Positions 37,601 through 44,015 of a stretch of DNA of 64,000 bases are shown here, piece after piece. The position numbers were made by a program, and so were the translations under genes. The stretch spans positions 6,661,041 through 6,725,040 of the forward strand of contig NC_049981.1 in the NCBI RefSeq assembly GCF_000003815.2, read 5' to 3'. Every line of letters begins with the position of its first letter. Within the stretch, counting starts at the first letter, position 1. This stretch comes from Branchiostoma floridae (Eukaryota; Chordata; Leptocardii; Amphioxiformes; Branchiostomatidae). A model generated the notes under the pieces. That model ran no database searches and was not told the origin of the DNA. It saw only the letters and a list, made by a program, of their open reading frames with translations.

Positions 37601-40431
37601 AGGAACTCAAGTACATAGCCCTACATCTATCAAACATTACTGTTTTAGAAACCGTTCGTTTCAGTTATGTTTTGGAGTCTACATCTAGGTGTAGTTTAAG
37701 GTATACTAATGTAAAACCTACAGTACCTTGGCCGCACCTGGGGCAATTACTGTCGTATTGAGGTCACCTGAGTGGCGCCGAATGGCAGCTCGCTCCAGAC
37801 ACCTGCGACAGTCGTATTAAGGTCACCAGAGTGGCGCCGAATGGCACGTCGCTCCAGACCCTTGCGATCTAGCCCCGCCTATTGTAAGCTCCTCGCAATT
37901 CAGCCCCTGGCTGCAAAGAGTGAGTAGTCGGCCCACCCAATAACAGTATAATAAAAAATATAACAGTATAATAATACCTTTAGCTAGTCAACAGTTTTAT
38001 ACAGCGTTTATCTTACATTGTAAATGTTACAAGTGCTGTCCAATACAATTTGACTTCGACTATGTTCTTTTCCATGAAATACTCATATATCAAGCTGGTA
38101 AAAGAATCAACCAGGTGAAAAGCATCTTAAAGAAGGTAAAGACGATCATCATGCAACACGACAGCACGAGGTCACTGGAGTTTAAGTTCTGGGACAGGTT
38201 ACGTCAGGAGTGTCTGGACCCGGAGATCGCCCTCTTCAGCACCGATACTGATATTAGGTAAGCGGGATTCCGACAAAATTGTTATGGTAGCTTTCATCTA
38301 GTATGTGTTTGCTGTGAAACATATGCAACAAGGCTACAGCAAAATGGGCCGGTCCTGCTTGCAGGCTAATAGTAAAAATTTAAACTAATTATTAAGATAT
38401 GTGAACTGAACCAAATTAACTAATGAGATTCAACTCATTAACATACCAATTGAGATTCTGGGTAAAAAAAACTGCAGATTCTCGTCAAGTATTTGATGAA
38501 AGACTGTTTGAAACGTCTCATCGCTTTTAAGATCATATCCAGTTGCTTGAGTGCCTGTCACATTGTGTATATCGATGTCAAATCTTCAGCGACGTGGTAT
38601 GCTTTTAGACATTTAGTAATAAAAACAATAAATATTGTCTCTAATACTAACTAAAGTATCTCTAGTAAATGGTCAAGCGAACTAAACATATCTAGGGCTC
38701 ATAATTATGCAACGTTTTAAATGTATTATAAATTCGCAATATTCATTGCATTTTGTAAAAAAAAACTAACCACAGCTTACACTGCTTAGCTTATCCAGTA
38801 TCCATTATGCGTTACTTTACCCTTGCAGAACAGAGCTTGTACAGTTACGTAACTCCTGGATCCTAGTCCTACTGGTGTTGAACGTGATGTGGATCACGCT
38901 GATCGTGTCTCTGACGTACGTGCCCGAGCTCAGGCTGTGGGACGCCAACCCGCTCAGCCTGCTGTCACTTCTAGTGTTCGGGGTACTACAGGTATAAGGC
39001 CTTTTTTTTAATATTTCGGTTCACAAAAGTGTATTGATATTATTTTCAAACAGCTGTATCAAGCGAGTTATAGTCGGAAGTTTATATGCCCTCAGGCAGA
39101 ATGTAAAGAAAACTGCAAAGCGAAAAACAACAGGCATGCATGTATCTCCAAACACGTCCACACACAAGCATACATGTATGCAGTCACACGTACACACACA
39201 CACATATATACATAACTCACTCACAAGCACACGCACAAACACACACAAACACACACACGCGCGCACGAACACACACACAGAGACACAGACACACACACGC
39301 ACACACACACACAAACATAAAAAAAACCCCACACACTCAGAAACACACGCTAACACACAAAAACACACAAACACACACACAGGCACCCGCACAAACACAA
39401 ACACGCGCGCGCACACACACACGCACGTACAAACACACAAACACACGCACAAACGCACATACACACACACACACACGCACAAACACACACACACACGCAC
39501 AAACACACACACACACACGCGCACACAAACGCACATACACACACACACGCACAAACACAGACACACACACACACACACAAACACAGACATACACACATAC
39601 ATACATACATAAAATGCGGTACATTACTCCGTTGGCTTGAACAATTAACCCATAACTTAAACCTAACTCTTTGACATAAAATGACATTATGTATTATTCC
39701 ATTTTAACCTTGCCCTACCACATGTTGTTTAGCTACTACAGTTCCTGACGATGCTGTATCACCGGATCCGGACTCTTCTCCACTACCTGGCGCGGCTACC
39801 CTACCCAGCGTCCTGTACGATGCAGACAAAGGCCACTGGAAATGGCAAGGCTGACGTCATAGAGATAGAACATATTGGTGAGATATAGTTTATGAAATCA
39901 GTTGTAAACTTTTCTTTGTTACGCTTTTCTTCAATTAACACATAATTACCCTATTGGCTCTTCTTATAGAATATACCTGATAAAGAATGTGGCATTTTCA
40001 TGTAAATAACTGCCAAATAGCGGTTACTCAACAAACTGGATATGTTGTGGAAAAAATCATATCAAGTTGTTTAAGTAACTCTTATTTGGTATGTCTTTTT
40101 ACCTGGATGTCTAACCCTCATCGACATAATCTTAAGAAAAAATGCTATTTTTTTATTCAATAATATATGACAAAGGCAATGTGACACAGCACTGCCAAAT
40201 TATAAAAAATAAGTTAACAGGGCCACATAATTTATATAATTAACAATTGGCATGGACAAAGCAATTTTGATTAAGTGAACACAATTCATCTCTGTTTCAG
40301 ATCCGGAAGTTCACTTCTCCTCACGACCATCGCGTCGACCACCCTTGTTTGGAACTTCTCGGTTCCTCAGGAATGGCAAGCCTCACCTGTGGCCAGCAGC
40401 TCGGGCAAATCCGGTGTACGAGGCAGAGTAA
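9683..40431 (+). CDS. Chitin synthase with inserted F5/8 type C domain and tandem SAM domains (complete, 29 exons)
   Basis: Membrane GT2 enzyme polymerising UDP-GlcNAc into chitin. Exons: 9683-10132, 20248-20923, 21482-21669, 22327-22479, 23050-23227, 25059-25195, 25593-25653, 25760-25932, 26306-26461, 26589-26733, 27257-27453, 27990-28157, 28876-29131, 29683-29807, 31220-31364, 31805-31964, 32413-32543, 33116-33340, 33779-33866, 33991-34121, 35150-35340, 36218-36289, 36450-36548, 36887-37037, 37351-37404, 38095-38257, 38829-38991, 39733-39877, 40301-40431. All junctions are GT-AG and all phases agree: 5112 bp, 1703 residues. Visible family motifs: [71 protein letters not shown]. Domain order: N-terminal membrane helices, first half of catalytic domain, F5/8C insert, second half, helix bundle, acidic/basic linker, SAM-SAM, last helix pair, C-terminus NPVYEAE. 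The pattern of a paralogue on the other strand supports nearly every exon boundary. Confidence 0.92.
11351..11468. repeat. Inverted repeat hairpin
   Basis: Left GACAAATATAGAAATAGTA and ACATGCCAGAGAAGTTAGCTG pair imperfectly with right CAGCTAACTCCTCTGACATG and ATATTTGTCCAATTCCTACTA. The loop is about 20 bases. Confidence 0.7.
11979..12228. repeat. Two-copy tandem duplication, period about 133 bases
   Basis: TTCTCCACTCAG begins both copies (11979 and 12112). Both continue through GCTAACTCCCCGTTGCCC and ACAAAATAACAGCTGGAAGA, with scattered differences. Confidence 0.8.
12644..12771. repeat. 128-base perfect palindrome with a 2-base centre
   Basis: I checked pairing base by base: positions 12644-12706 are the exact reverse complement of 12709-12771; only 12707-12708 (AG) are unpaired. 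Arms are 63 bases without a mismatch and AT-rich, with an AGCGCT block near the middle. Such perfection suggests a very young fold-back or a sequence held by gene conversion; a sequencing or assembly foldback is the alternative. Confidence 0.95.
13040..13440 (+). repeat. SINE remnant split by a MITE
   Basis: GTGCGATGGTGC...TCTGGAGTTGGCGATTCAC (13060-13110) and CAGCCACACGGTGATTTAC...CACCCGGACT (13395-13430) match consecutive parts of the SINE at 35690-35820. The intervening 13121-13376 is a separate inverted-repeat element. Confidence 0.75.
13121..13376. mobile_element. MITE family A, copy inserted in a SINE
   Basis: About 256 bases. Left end GGTGCGCTCCCACCGCACTT and right end the reverse complement of CGTGCGCTCCGACCGCACTT, continuing through GCGTCACGCTTGCGTCACT. 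Flanks are TAA/TTAA. No ORF. Confidence 0.8.
13860..14690. repeat. Degenerate tandem array, unit about 118 bases
   Basis: GACAAACTAGTA-like starts recur at 14222, 14320, 14438 and 14556, each followed by CAGCCACG/CTTTTTGAATATACTA, GATTTCGTACTTTT and ACACAGCAAAAT. More diverged units with the same order extend leftwards to about 13860. Confidence 0.7.
15108..15485. repeat. GA microsatellite with higher-order periodicity
   Basis: (GA)n is punctuated by GACAGACAGACAGAGAGAGAC blocks recurring about every 60 bases (around 15160, 15220, 15280), then by a shorter version (15345-15425), ending in about 60 bases of pure GA. Open frames across it encode only Ser-Leu or Arg-Glu dipeptides and are not genes. 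Confidence 0.9.
15640..15860 (+). repeat. Decayed MITE family B copy
   Basis: CTCAACGAATTTTATAGA, TTTTGTTGTCTTAG and ATCCAATTTTGGTCGCTGTGCG are in the order seen in the family B copies at 16 and 23 kb. The ends are lost. Confidence 0.45.
16011..16243 (+). mobile_element. MITE family B copy
   Basis: Shows TACCC...ACTAGGAC, GCGCTCTCACTGCGACCTAA, TATAGAAAAGAAACAAATCT, GTCACACTTTTACGTTTTGT, ATATCCAATTTAGATCGCAG and CGTCTAGTGGAA. The inverted ends correspond to CACTAGACGGCGATCGCGCT. Confidence 0.75.
17223..17585. repeat. CA-rich microsatellite
   Basis: Imperfect (CA)n/(CACACAAA)n over about 360 bases, with a purine/pyrimidine-alternating CGCGCGCGCA patch at 17345. Confidence 0.9.
18290..18420 (+). 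repeat. Partial MITE family B copy
   Basis: TAGTTGTATTTTTGGTCATAC, GGATGATATCCCCATGATAA and ACACAAATCCAATTCCGAGG correspond to the right half of family B. Confidence 0.45.
19724..20178. repeat. TTCC/TCCC polypyrimidine tract
   Basis: About 455 bases of imperfect (TTCC)n on the plus strand, ending about 70 bases before the acceptor of chitin synthase exon 2. Open frames across it (Ser/Phe/Leu/Pro only) are low-complexity shadows. Confidence 0.9.
20248..20923 (+). CDS. Chitin synthase (+) exon 2: N-terminal membrane domain
   Basis: Residues 151-376 (last codon split). Contains several hydrophobic helices, including [22 protein letters not shown], an NGILFVPIL segment, [31 protein letters not shown], and a late pair around [20 protein letters not shown]. 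The E-V-x-x-x-G-L-C-L-L-x-x-R-V-x-P pattern is the conserved N-terminal region of animal chitin synthases. Acceptor CCCCAG, donor GTACGT. Confidence 0.9.
21137..21394. repeat. CATC tetranucleotide microsatellite
   Basis: (CATC)n/(CATT)n over about 258 bases in intron 2, with near-perfect CATC repeats at 21190-21310. Confidence 0.95.
21482..25653 (+). CDS. Chitin synthase (+) exons 3-7: first half of the catalytic region
   Basis: Exons 21482-21669, 22327-22479, 23050-23227, 25059-25195 and 25593-25653 (residues 376-614). After a last N-terminal helix ([16 protein letters not shown]) the cytosolic GT2 domain starts: [27 protein letters not shown] (the C-[AT]-T-M-[WY]-H-E motif that opens the catalytic domain), [23 protein letters not shown] (family FEDHIFFDDA), [15 protein letters not shown], and [19 protein letters not shown]. 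The last exon ends in phase 1, exactly where the F5/8C cassette begins. Confidence 0.92.
21775..22020 (+). mobile_element. MITE family B copy
   Basis: TACCCTCTTTCCACTAAGAC at left; GCAGTGAGAGCGCAGCGCGA and TCGCCGCCTATG...GTAAGGGA at right. Located in intron 3. Confidence 0.75.
22755..23026. mobile_element. MITE family A copy
   Basis: Left CTGTACTCGGGGCACCGGTG and right the reverse complement of CACCGGTGTCCCAAGTACAG are inverted repeats extending through CACAGTGGGGTTC. In intron 4, ending about 24 bases before the acceptor of exon 5. Confidence 0.75.
23247..23488 (+). mobile_element. MITE family B copy, ~20 bases after a splice donor
   Basis: Best-preserved copy: CCCCCTTTCCACTAGGACGG at left, CGATCGCCGTCTAGTGGAAA plus GGGGG at right, i.e. 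good terminal inverted repeats. It starts only about 20 bases downstream of the exon 5 donor at 23228. Confidence 0.85.
23704..24613. mobile_element. Long family A-type TIR element flanked by TTAA
   Basis: Left TTAAAGGTGGGC...GCACTCGTGTCACGCTTGCG, right ...GACGCGAGTGCAGTGGGAGC..CCACCTTAA; terminal inverted repeats of about 50 bases with few mismatches. The interior contains a short direct repeat GAGGTGAC(A/G)C(A/G)AGC (three copies near 23787-23845) and an 80-base unit (GTGACGCCAACATGCCTTCA...) present at about 23900 and 24075. No transposase ORF. Confidence 0.8.
25441..25497 (-). repeat. tRNA-derived SINE head fragment
   Basis: On the minus strand GGTGCAATGGCCGAGTGGAT resembles a tRNA 5' end with an A box; the B-box side (GGTTGGTCGTGAC) is decayed. 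Not a functional tRNA. Confidence 0.45.
25760..26733 (+). CDS. Chitin synthase (+) exons 8-10: inserted F5/8 type C (discoidin) domain
   Basis: Exons 25760-25932, 26306-26461, 26589-26733; 474 bp, residues 615-772. Recognised by [72 protein letters not shown] and [20 protein letters not shown], the ordered hallmarks of the family (LQVDLG..VTGI.TQG; WV.SY.V.YS.DG..W; .RVELLGC). Family domains bind glycans or acidic lipids and are usually extracellular. Entry and exit are both phase 1, so the cassette can be spliced in or out without shifting frame; skipping joins YILDY to [14 protein letters not shown]. Function inside a cytosolic catalytic domain is unknown. Confidence 0.9.
26075..26205 (+). 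pseudogene. Partial tandem duplicate of F5/8C exon 9 (decoy 5' end)
   Basis: The intron tail, acceptor and first ~45 coding bases of exon 9 are present twice: TTTCCCAGCGGTTGCAGATC at 26153 and TTCTCTCAGCGGTTGCAGATC at 26297. In the first copy the match stops after GGGAGTTGT and runs into the second copy of the intron tail, with no donor and a frame that soon stops, so it cannot serve as an exon by itself. Confidence 0.85.
27257..29131 (+). CDS. Chitin synthase (+) exons 11-13: catalytic core ATDAD / GEDRW / QRRRW
   Basis: Exons 27257-27453, 27990-28157, 28876-29131 (residues 773-980). ATDAD binds the UDP-sugar/metal; [20 protein letters not shown] is the conserved acceptor-site stretch; [15 protein letters not shown] carries the catalytic base region; QRRRW is the product-binding motif of processive GT2 enzymes. 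All key residues are intact, so the enzyme is predicted active. The block starts and ends in phase 1. Its last exon runs into the first post-catalytic helix ([20 protein letters not shown]). Confidence 0.95.
29683..33340 (+). CDS. Chitin synthase (+) exons 14-18: post-catalytic helix bundle and extracellular loop
   Basis: Exons 29683-29807, 31220-31364, 31805-31964, 32413-32543, 33116-33340 (residues 980-1242). Helices: [41 protein letters not shown], then a Cys-rich loop [19 protein letters not shown] with NWS, NVS sequons, then [17 protein letters not shown] and [23 protein letters not shown]. The bundle ends NMTDRSWG, joining TRE in the next exon to form the SWGTRE motif typical of animal chitin synthases. 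The Cys-rich loop is shared with the minus-strand paralogue (CLECQSSYCDDCKILDC). Confidence 0.9.
30214..31145 (+). pseudogene. 5'-truncated LINE (reverse transcriptase C-terminus and tail)
   Basis: From [14 protein letters not shown] through [34 protein letters not shown] and [17 protein letters not shown] to a stop at about 30823; this is the C-terminal region of non-LTR reverse transcriptases of the CR1/Rex-like type. A 3' UTR follows, ending GGTTAAATAAAAATAAACAA with (CAAA)n at 31125-31145, a typical LINE tail. Inserted in intron 14 in the sense direction. The RT catalytic core is missing, so it is dead. Confidence 0.85.
31549..31660. repeat. CT microsatellite
   Basis: (CT)n, pure for about 55 bases, then interrupted by C runs. 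Confidence 0.95.
33779..35340 (+). CDS. Chitin synthase (+) exons 19-21: cytosolic linker
   Basis: Exons 33779-33866, 33991-34121, 35150-35340 (residues 1242-1378). Begins [15 protein letters not shown], then a double Cys (SCCRRED), a strongly acidic stretch ([22 protein letters not shown]), then a basic His/Arg/Ser stretch ([19 protein letters not shown]) and [12 protein letters not shown], which leads into the first SAM domain. No catalytic role is expected. This is where the two paralogues differ most. Confidence 0.85.
35456..35952 (+). repeat. Full-length tRNA-derived SINE
   Basis: tRNA-like head with A box TAGCACAGTGGTAG and B box GGTTCGAATCC (35465-35520), then the body CTTGTGCCCTTGGGAAAGGC..GACTTTCCTCGCC, ending in a short (GAT)n at 35936-35952. 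Two partial relatives occur at 7928-8168 and 13040-13440. In intron 21. Confidence 0.85.
36031..36096 (-). repeat. tRNA-derived sequence, second SINE family
   Basis: Minus strand: TAGCATATTGGTAGAGCG (A box), GTTGGACTCC (anticodon-arm-like) and GGGTTCGATACTGC (B box). It has a good tRNA outline but an extra block between arms and no matching acceptor stem, so SINE-derived is favoured over a tRNA gene. Confidence 0.55.
36218..37037 (+). CDS. Chitin synthase (+) exons 22-24: tandem SAM domains
   Basis: Exons 36218-36289, 36450-36548, 36887-37037 (residues 1379-1486). First [42 protein letters not shown]. Second [42 protein letters not shown], completed by [13 protein letters not shown] in the next exon. 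SAM domains self-associate or polymerise. A tandem pair on the cytosolic side suggests the synthase is clustered or scaffolded. Identification rests on the helix pattern W-L-x-x-[IL]-G...Y...F...G and L-x-x-[IL]-G-I...H...I-x-x-I-x-x-L. Confidence 0.85.
37351..40431 (+). CDS. Chitin synthase (+) exons 25-29: helical linker, last helix pair, C-terminus
   Basis: Exons 37351-37404, 38095-38257, 38829-38991, 39733-39877, 40301-40431 (residues 1486-1703). An amphipathic helix region ([18 protein letters not shown]), then [15 protein letters not shown], the conserved FW..L...L.P segment before the terminal helices, then helices [20 protein letters not shown] and [22 protein letters not shown]. The Arg/Pro-rich tail ends NPVYEAE with TAA at 40429-40431. 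The paralogue ends NPLFDYSDEL, so the Asn-Pro-(V/L)-aromatic tail is shared. Confidence 0.88.
37730..37945. repeat. Dispersed repeat copy (unoccupied relative of 8637-9155)
   Basis: GGCCGCACCTGGGGCAATTA, TGTCGTATTGAGGTCACCTG and GTGGCGCCGAATGG. A stretch TCGTATTRAGGTCACC..GCGCCGAATGGCA is duplicated within this copy (37753 and 37813). It preserves the junction into which the 359-base element at 8675 inserted. Confidence 0.75.
39155..39612. repeat. CA-rich microsatellite, ~450 bases
   Basis: Imperfect (CA)n/(ACAAAC)n/(CGCACA)n in intron 27, about 120 bases upstream of exon 28. Open frames across it are Thr/His or Cys/Val low-complexity shadows. Confidence 0.9.
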
Positions 40432-40785
40432 AGGAGAAAACGGACGTTACACTGTAGTACCAACGACATATGCTATGGGGCTCAAAATCCTTTTTATGTT
40501 TCCAGACCTTAACTAGTGAAACCTTTAATAAAAAAAATATACATATACAGGAAACAGGGTTTGTTTTGTCACAAGGTGACACTCAAAAATATCATTACCT
40601 CAACGCCAACTTTGGATAATTTTTTTGTTTTCTATTTCACATATATTCCCGGATTCTATGCTGATAATTTTGATTTTTCTTAATTGAAGAATGAAACTAA
40701 GATATTACTTATGTTAGATAATTTTCATTTTATGTTTGCACTTAACACCATCGTTTAGTACCTCACCTCACCATGTTGTACAGAT

Positions 40786-40791
40786 TTTATT
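40786..40791 (-). terminator. Candidate poly(A) signal for the minus-strand chitin synthase
   Basis: AATAAA on the minus strand (TTTATT on plus), 763 bases past the stop at 41554. Other weaker ATTAAA-like hexamers occur, so this choice is tentative. Confidence 0.3.
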
Positions 40792-40801
40792 TTATGCACA
40801 C

Positions 40802-40807
40802 AATAAA
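40802..40807 (+). terminator. Candidate poly(A) signal for the plus-strand chitin synthase
   Basis: AATAAA 370 bases past the stop codon. An earlier AATAAA at 40527-40532 is an alternative, giving a 3' UTR of about 120 bases. Confidence 0.45.
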
Positions 40808-41553
40808 AACGGTTCGACTACTCGTTTGGACACTCTTTCATCCAAATATGAAAGACTTGCTGGTATGTAATATTTTAATGCATACAGGTTTTAATTGCAT
40901 AAAAAGTACATAAAGATACAAACGTGCGCATTTTTCAGCCTTAATGGGAAGGTATTACAACATTTACTATAATCAATGGCGTTTACAAGTATTTCCAGAT
41001 GCCATATCACATGAAGAATCATTGGCATAAACCCATAAATTACACTTACCAAAGATATCAAATAAATATAAACAACTAATTACATTTGAAAAGCTTCACA
41101 ACAGTCTCTTGTTTTCGTCTCCGAAACATTACATTTTCATATTCTATGTTGTTCGCCAGACATGATAATTTTGTATAAAAAACCATAGTCATCAACTTAA
41201 GTTGTAAATATAAACTAATCTATACTACAGAATCTAACAATGCTCAACGTAAATAATAATAAAAAAGGCTGGTATAAACAAATAATGAGCGCCTGAATAC
41301 AACTCAGATAGTACGCTATATACACTTTGTACAATAATTAACATCGGGTTCATCGTTAAAATTGTAAACTGTTACTCCGAAGTAACATACTGAGGTAGCA
41401 TCAAATTCTTGACACCTTTCGCTGTAATTGTAAAAGTAAACTTGCCTTCCACTTCTCACGTTATGACGAAAATTACTTCCACATTTTTGCATGCGTCTTT
41501 AAGTTAATCTACAAAGATAGTGGACACTAAATAGTCTCACGACAGTATGTTTT

Positions 41554-44015
41554 CTATAATTCATCTGAGTAATCAAACAACGGATTTGTCTTGAAGGTGG
41601 TCGGGCCTTTTTTTCGGTTTCCTCCGAGTATGGTTGGGCGCCGTGTTAGGAGATCTCCAGCACTGGGCATGGGGTCGTCGCTTGCTCCTGAAAACAACAA
41701 GTAATAAATAAACAATAACAACAAGAAACATCAAGTGAATTCATTTCATGTTTCTTGTTGCTTTTGTTTGAAAGCTTCTTTAGTTAAAGACATTTCTTTA
41801 CAAATAAAATCACTTGCAAAAGACGCTACAAAATTCCTACAATAGAAAAAGAAACTTCCTAACGTATAATCCTTGTCGGGGTCGACGGAAGGAACTGATN
41901 NNNNNNNNNNNNNNNNNNNNNNNNNNNNNNNNNNNNNNNNNNNNNNNNNNNNNNNNNNNNNNNNNNNNNNNNNNNNNNNNNNNNNNNNNNNNNNNNNNNT
42001 AGGTATCAATGTCTTCATATATATAGAGAGAGAGGGAGGGAGAGAGAGAGAAATGCAGAGAGAGAGGAGGGGGTATGTGTGTGTGTTTGGGTCTTTTAGT
42101 GTGTGTGTGTGTTAGTGTGTGTGCTATCTCAGGGAGAGAGAGAGAGAGAGAGAGAAAGAGATATAGCACTTATACATCAACCATGTATTTCTGTATATCT
42201 CACCTTTGTCTTCAATTTTGATTTCTGCCTTGCTGCTTCCTATACTTTTGATGGCGCGCACTTTGAGCGGGTATGGCAGTCTTGCGATGTAGTGCAGCAA
42301 TGTTCTTAATCTGTGGTACAGCATAGCCAGGAACTGGATCAACTGTGAGTTAAGAGATTAAAACATTGTCAGTGATGCAGATACATAATATGATATAATC
42401 ATCGCCCACTGCATTCTCCTTCTGTTATGGGCACTGTGCAACTGAGTATGATATAGACCACCGTGTTATTATTATTATTGTATACGCTAGAATGATAAAT
42501 TTATATTGAATAATTGTAGATATCAGGATCTTTTAGGTTTAGTTAGTTATGTTTGTGTCGGAGTTCAAAACCAATATAGACTTCTGATTACAAACCTGTT
42601 GGTTGAGTTTTGGAAACGAATCGTCATATTTATTATGTCTATCCGTTCATTCCTTTACCAAATACGTATTTGTCTGAAACAATGTCAAAATGAAATGTAT
42701 GAAAACAGAAAGGGGGACTTAAAAAGAAACAGACGAAACATGGAACAGTTTGATATACAAAGGCTTAACTGAAGGAGTCACAGCATCTATAGAGATCACA
42801 AAGTCTGAGATTCGATCCCATTACTCTCAATCCATGATAAGGGTTAGTAACAATTACATAGTTACTCTACAACTCTTACCTGAAGAAGACCGAACACTAG
42901 CAGAGACAGCAGACTAAGAGGGTTGGCGTCCCACAGCCGGAGTTCAGGGATGTAGGTGAGAGACACCACGATGGTGATCCACAGCACGTTGATAATAAGG
43001 AGAACTCCCAACCACATGTTCCGCAGCTCGACAAGCTTTCCTCTGTACAGGAAAAATAAATGTATCTGTATCAACCTTTACATTACTGATAAGTTTGTAT
43101 TCCATTTCTTCTTGCAGAGTGACAGGTGCTATATGCAGTATGTACCGGTGATATACTACGAAATAGTACCGATTTTACAGAACCAGTGGAAAATACTTAG
43201 AATACTTAGAACTACTTCTTGAGGATTGAAGTAACACCTCTTATCGGGGCTTATGTCTAATATGTTCATTCTCTCACGACTCATCGTTGAAACAATGGGG
43301 ATAACCCTTACTTTGTACAAGAAGGAAATTCATTCAAAGAATGAACCTTAGAACGAGTAATGTAAAATTACGTTACGTTCACCTCAACATGTTGATACAT
43401 TCATATACCTTTTGTATCTAATAGACCGTTTATTAGATAGAAGGCCGTACGAAAGTCGCTGCACTTTTGTTGTGTCAATAATGATGTGTGTACTGATGCG
43501 CTATGATATAAAGAGTGAGCATTACTTTTAGAGTCACATAATTAAGTTGTTATATATCTAAGACGTGCTTGATTTTTACCGTAGGTCGCCGTCCGAGCTG
43601 AATAGCGCGATGTCCGGATCCAGACATTCCCTCCGGAGCGTGTCCCAGAACTTAAACTCGCGGGTCCTGCCGTCGTCCTGCTGCATCACGCGGGTCTTCA
43701 CTTCCTTACTGATGACGGACTTGACCTGGCTGATTCTTCTGTCAGCTATGGTGAAGGAACACAAAGTTTCCATTAAGTAACATTACTAATAAATCATAGC
43801 TTAGAATGAATCTGTGGTTTTGATAGATTTCATTCAAATTTTTTGTAGAACCCATTCTAAATATTTATCATTAAAAAAATTCTACATAACATTCGATCGA
43901 AGTAAGCCAGTAAAAATCAGGTAGGTCGTATTCTTAAATGTCACATGATATAGTTACTTACATTCGTCAGGGCTTCTCATTCTCGCTATAGCATTGCTGA
44001 TTCGGTTGATGTGAG
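41554..44015 (-). CDS. Chitin synthase (-) C-terminal exons: linker helix, last helix pair, tail
   Basis: Exons 43962-44015, 43580-43745, 42880-43042, 42204-42342, 41554-41687. Encodes HINRISNAIARMRS, RRISQVKSVISKEVKTRVMQ, FKFWDTLRRECLDPDIALFS, helices LGVLLIINVLWITIVVSLTY and [20 protein letters not shown], and a Lys/Ser tail ending NPLFDYSDEL, stop TAG at 41554-41556. A 100-base gap lies in the last intron; phases agree across it, so no exon need be missing, but a small in-frame exon there cannot be excluded. Confidence 0.88.

Larger units (their letters stand above)
40432..41553. other. Tail-to-tail intergenic region between the two chitin synthases
   Basis: Only 1122 bases separate the two stop codons, so both 3' UTRs must lie here and may overlap. 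AT-rich, with no open frame of note and no recognised repeat. Candidate poly(A) signals are listed separately. Confidence 0.7.

Noticed and set aside
39021-39640. Frames of 166-193 codons over the CA tract
   Set aside because: Low-complexity shadows of the microsatellite in an intron.
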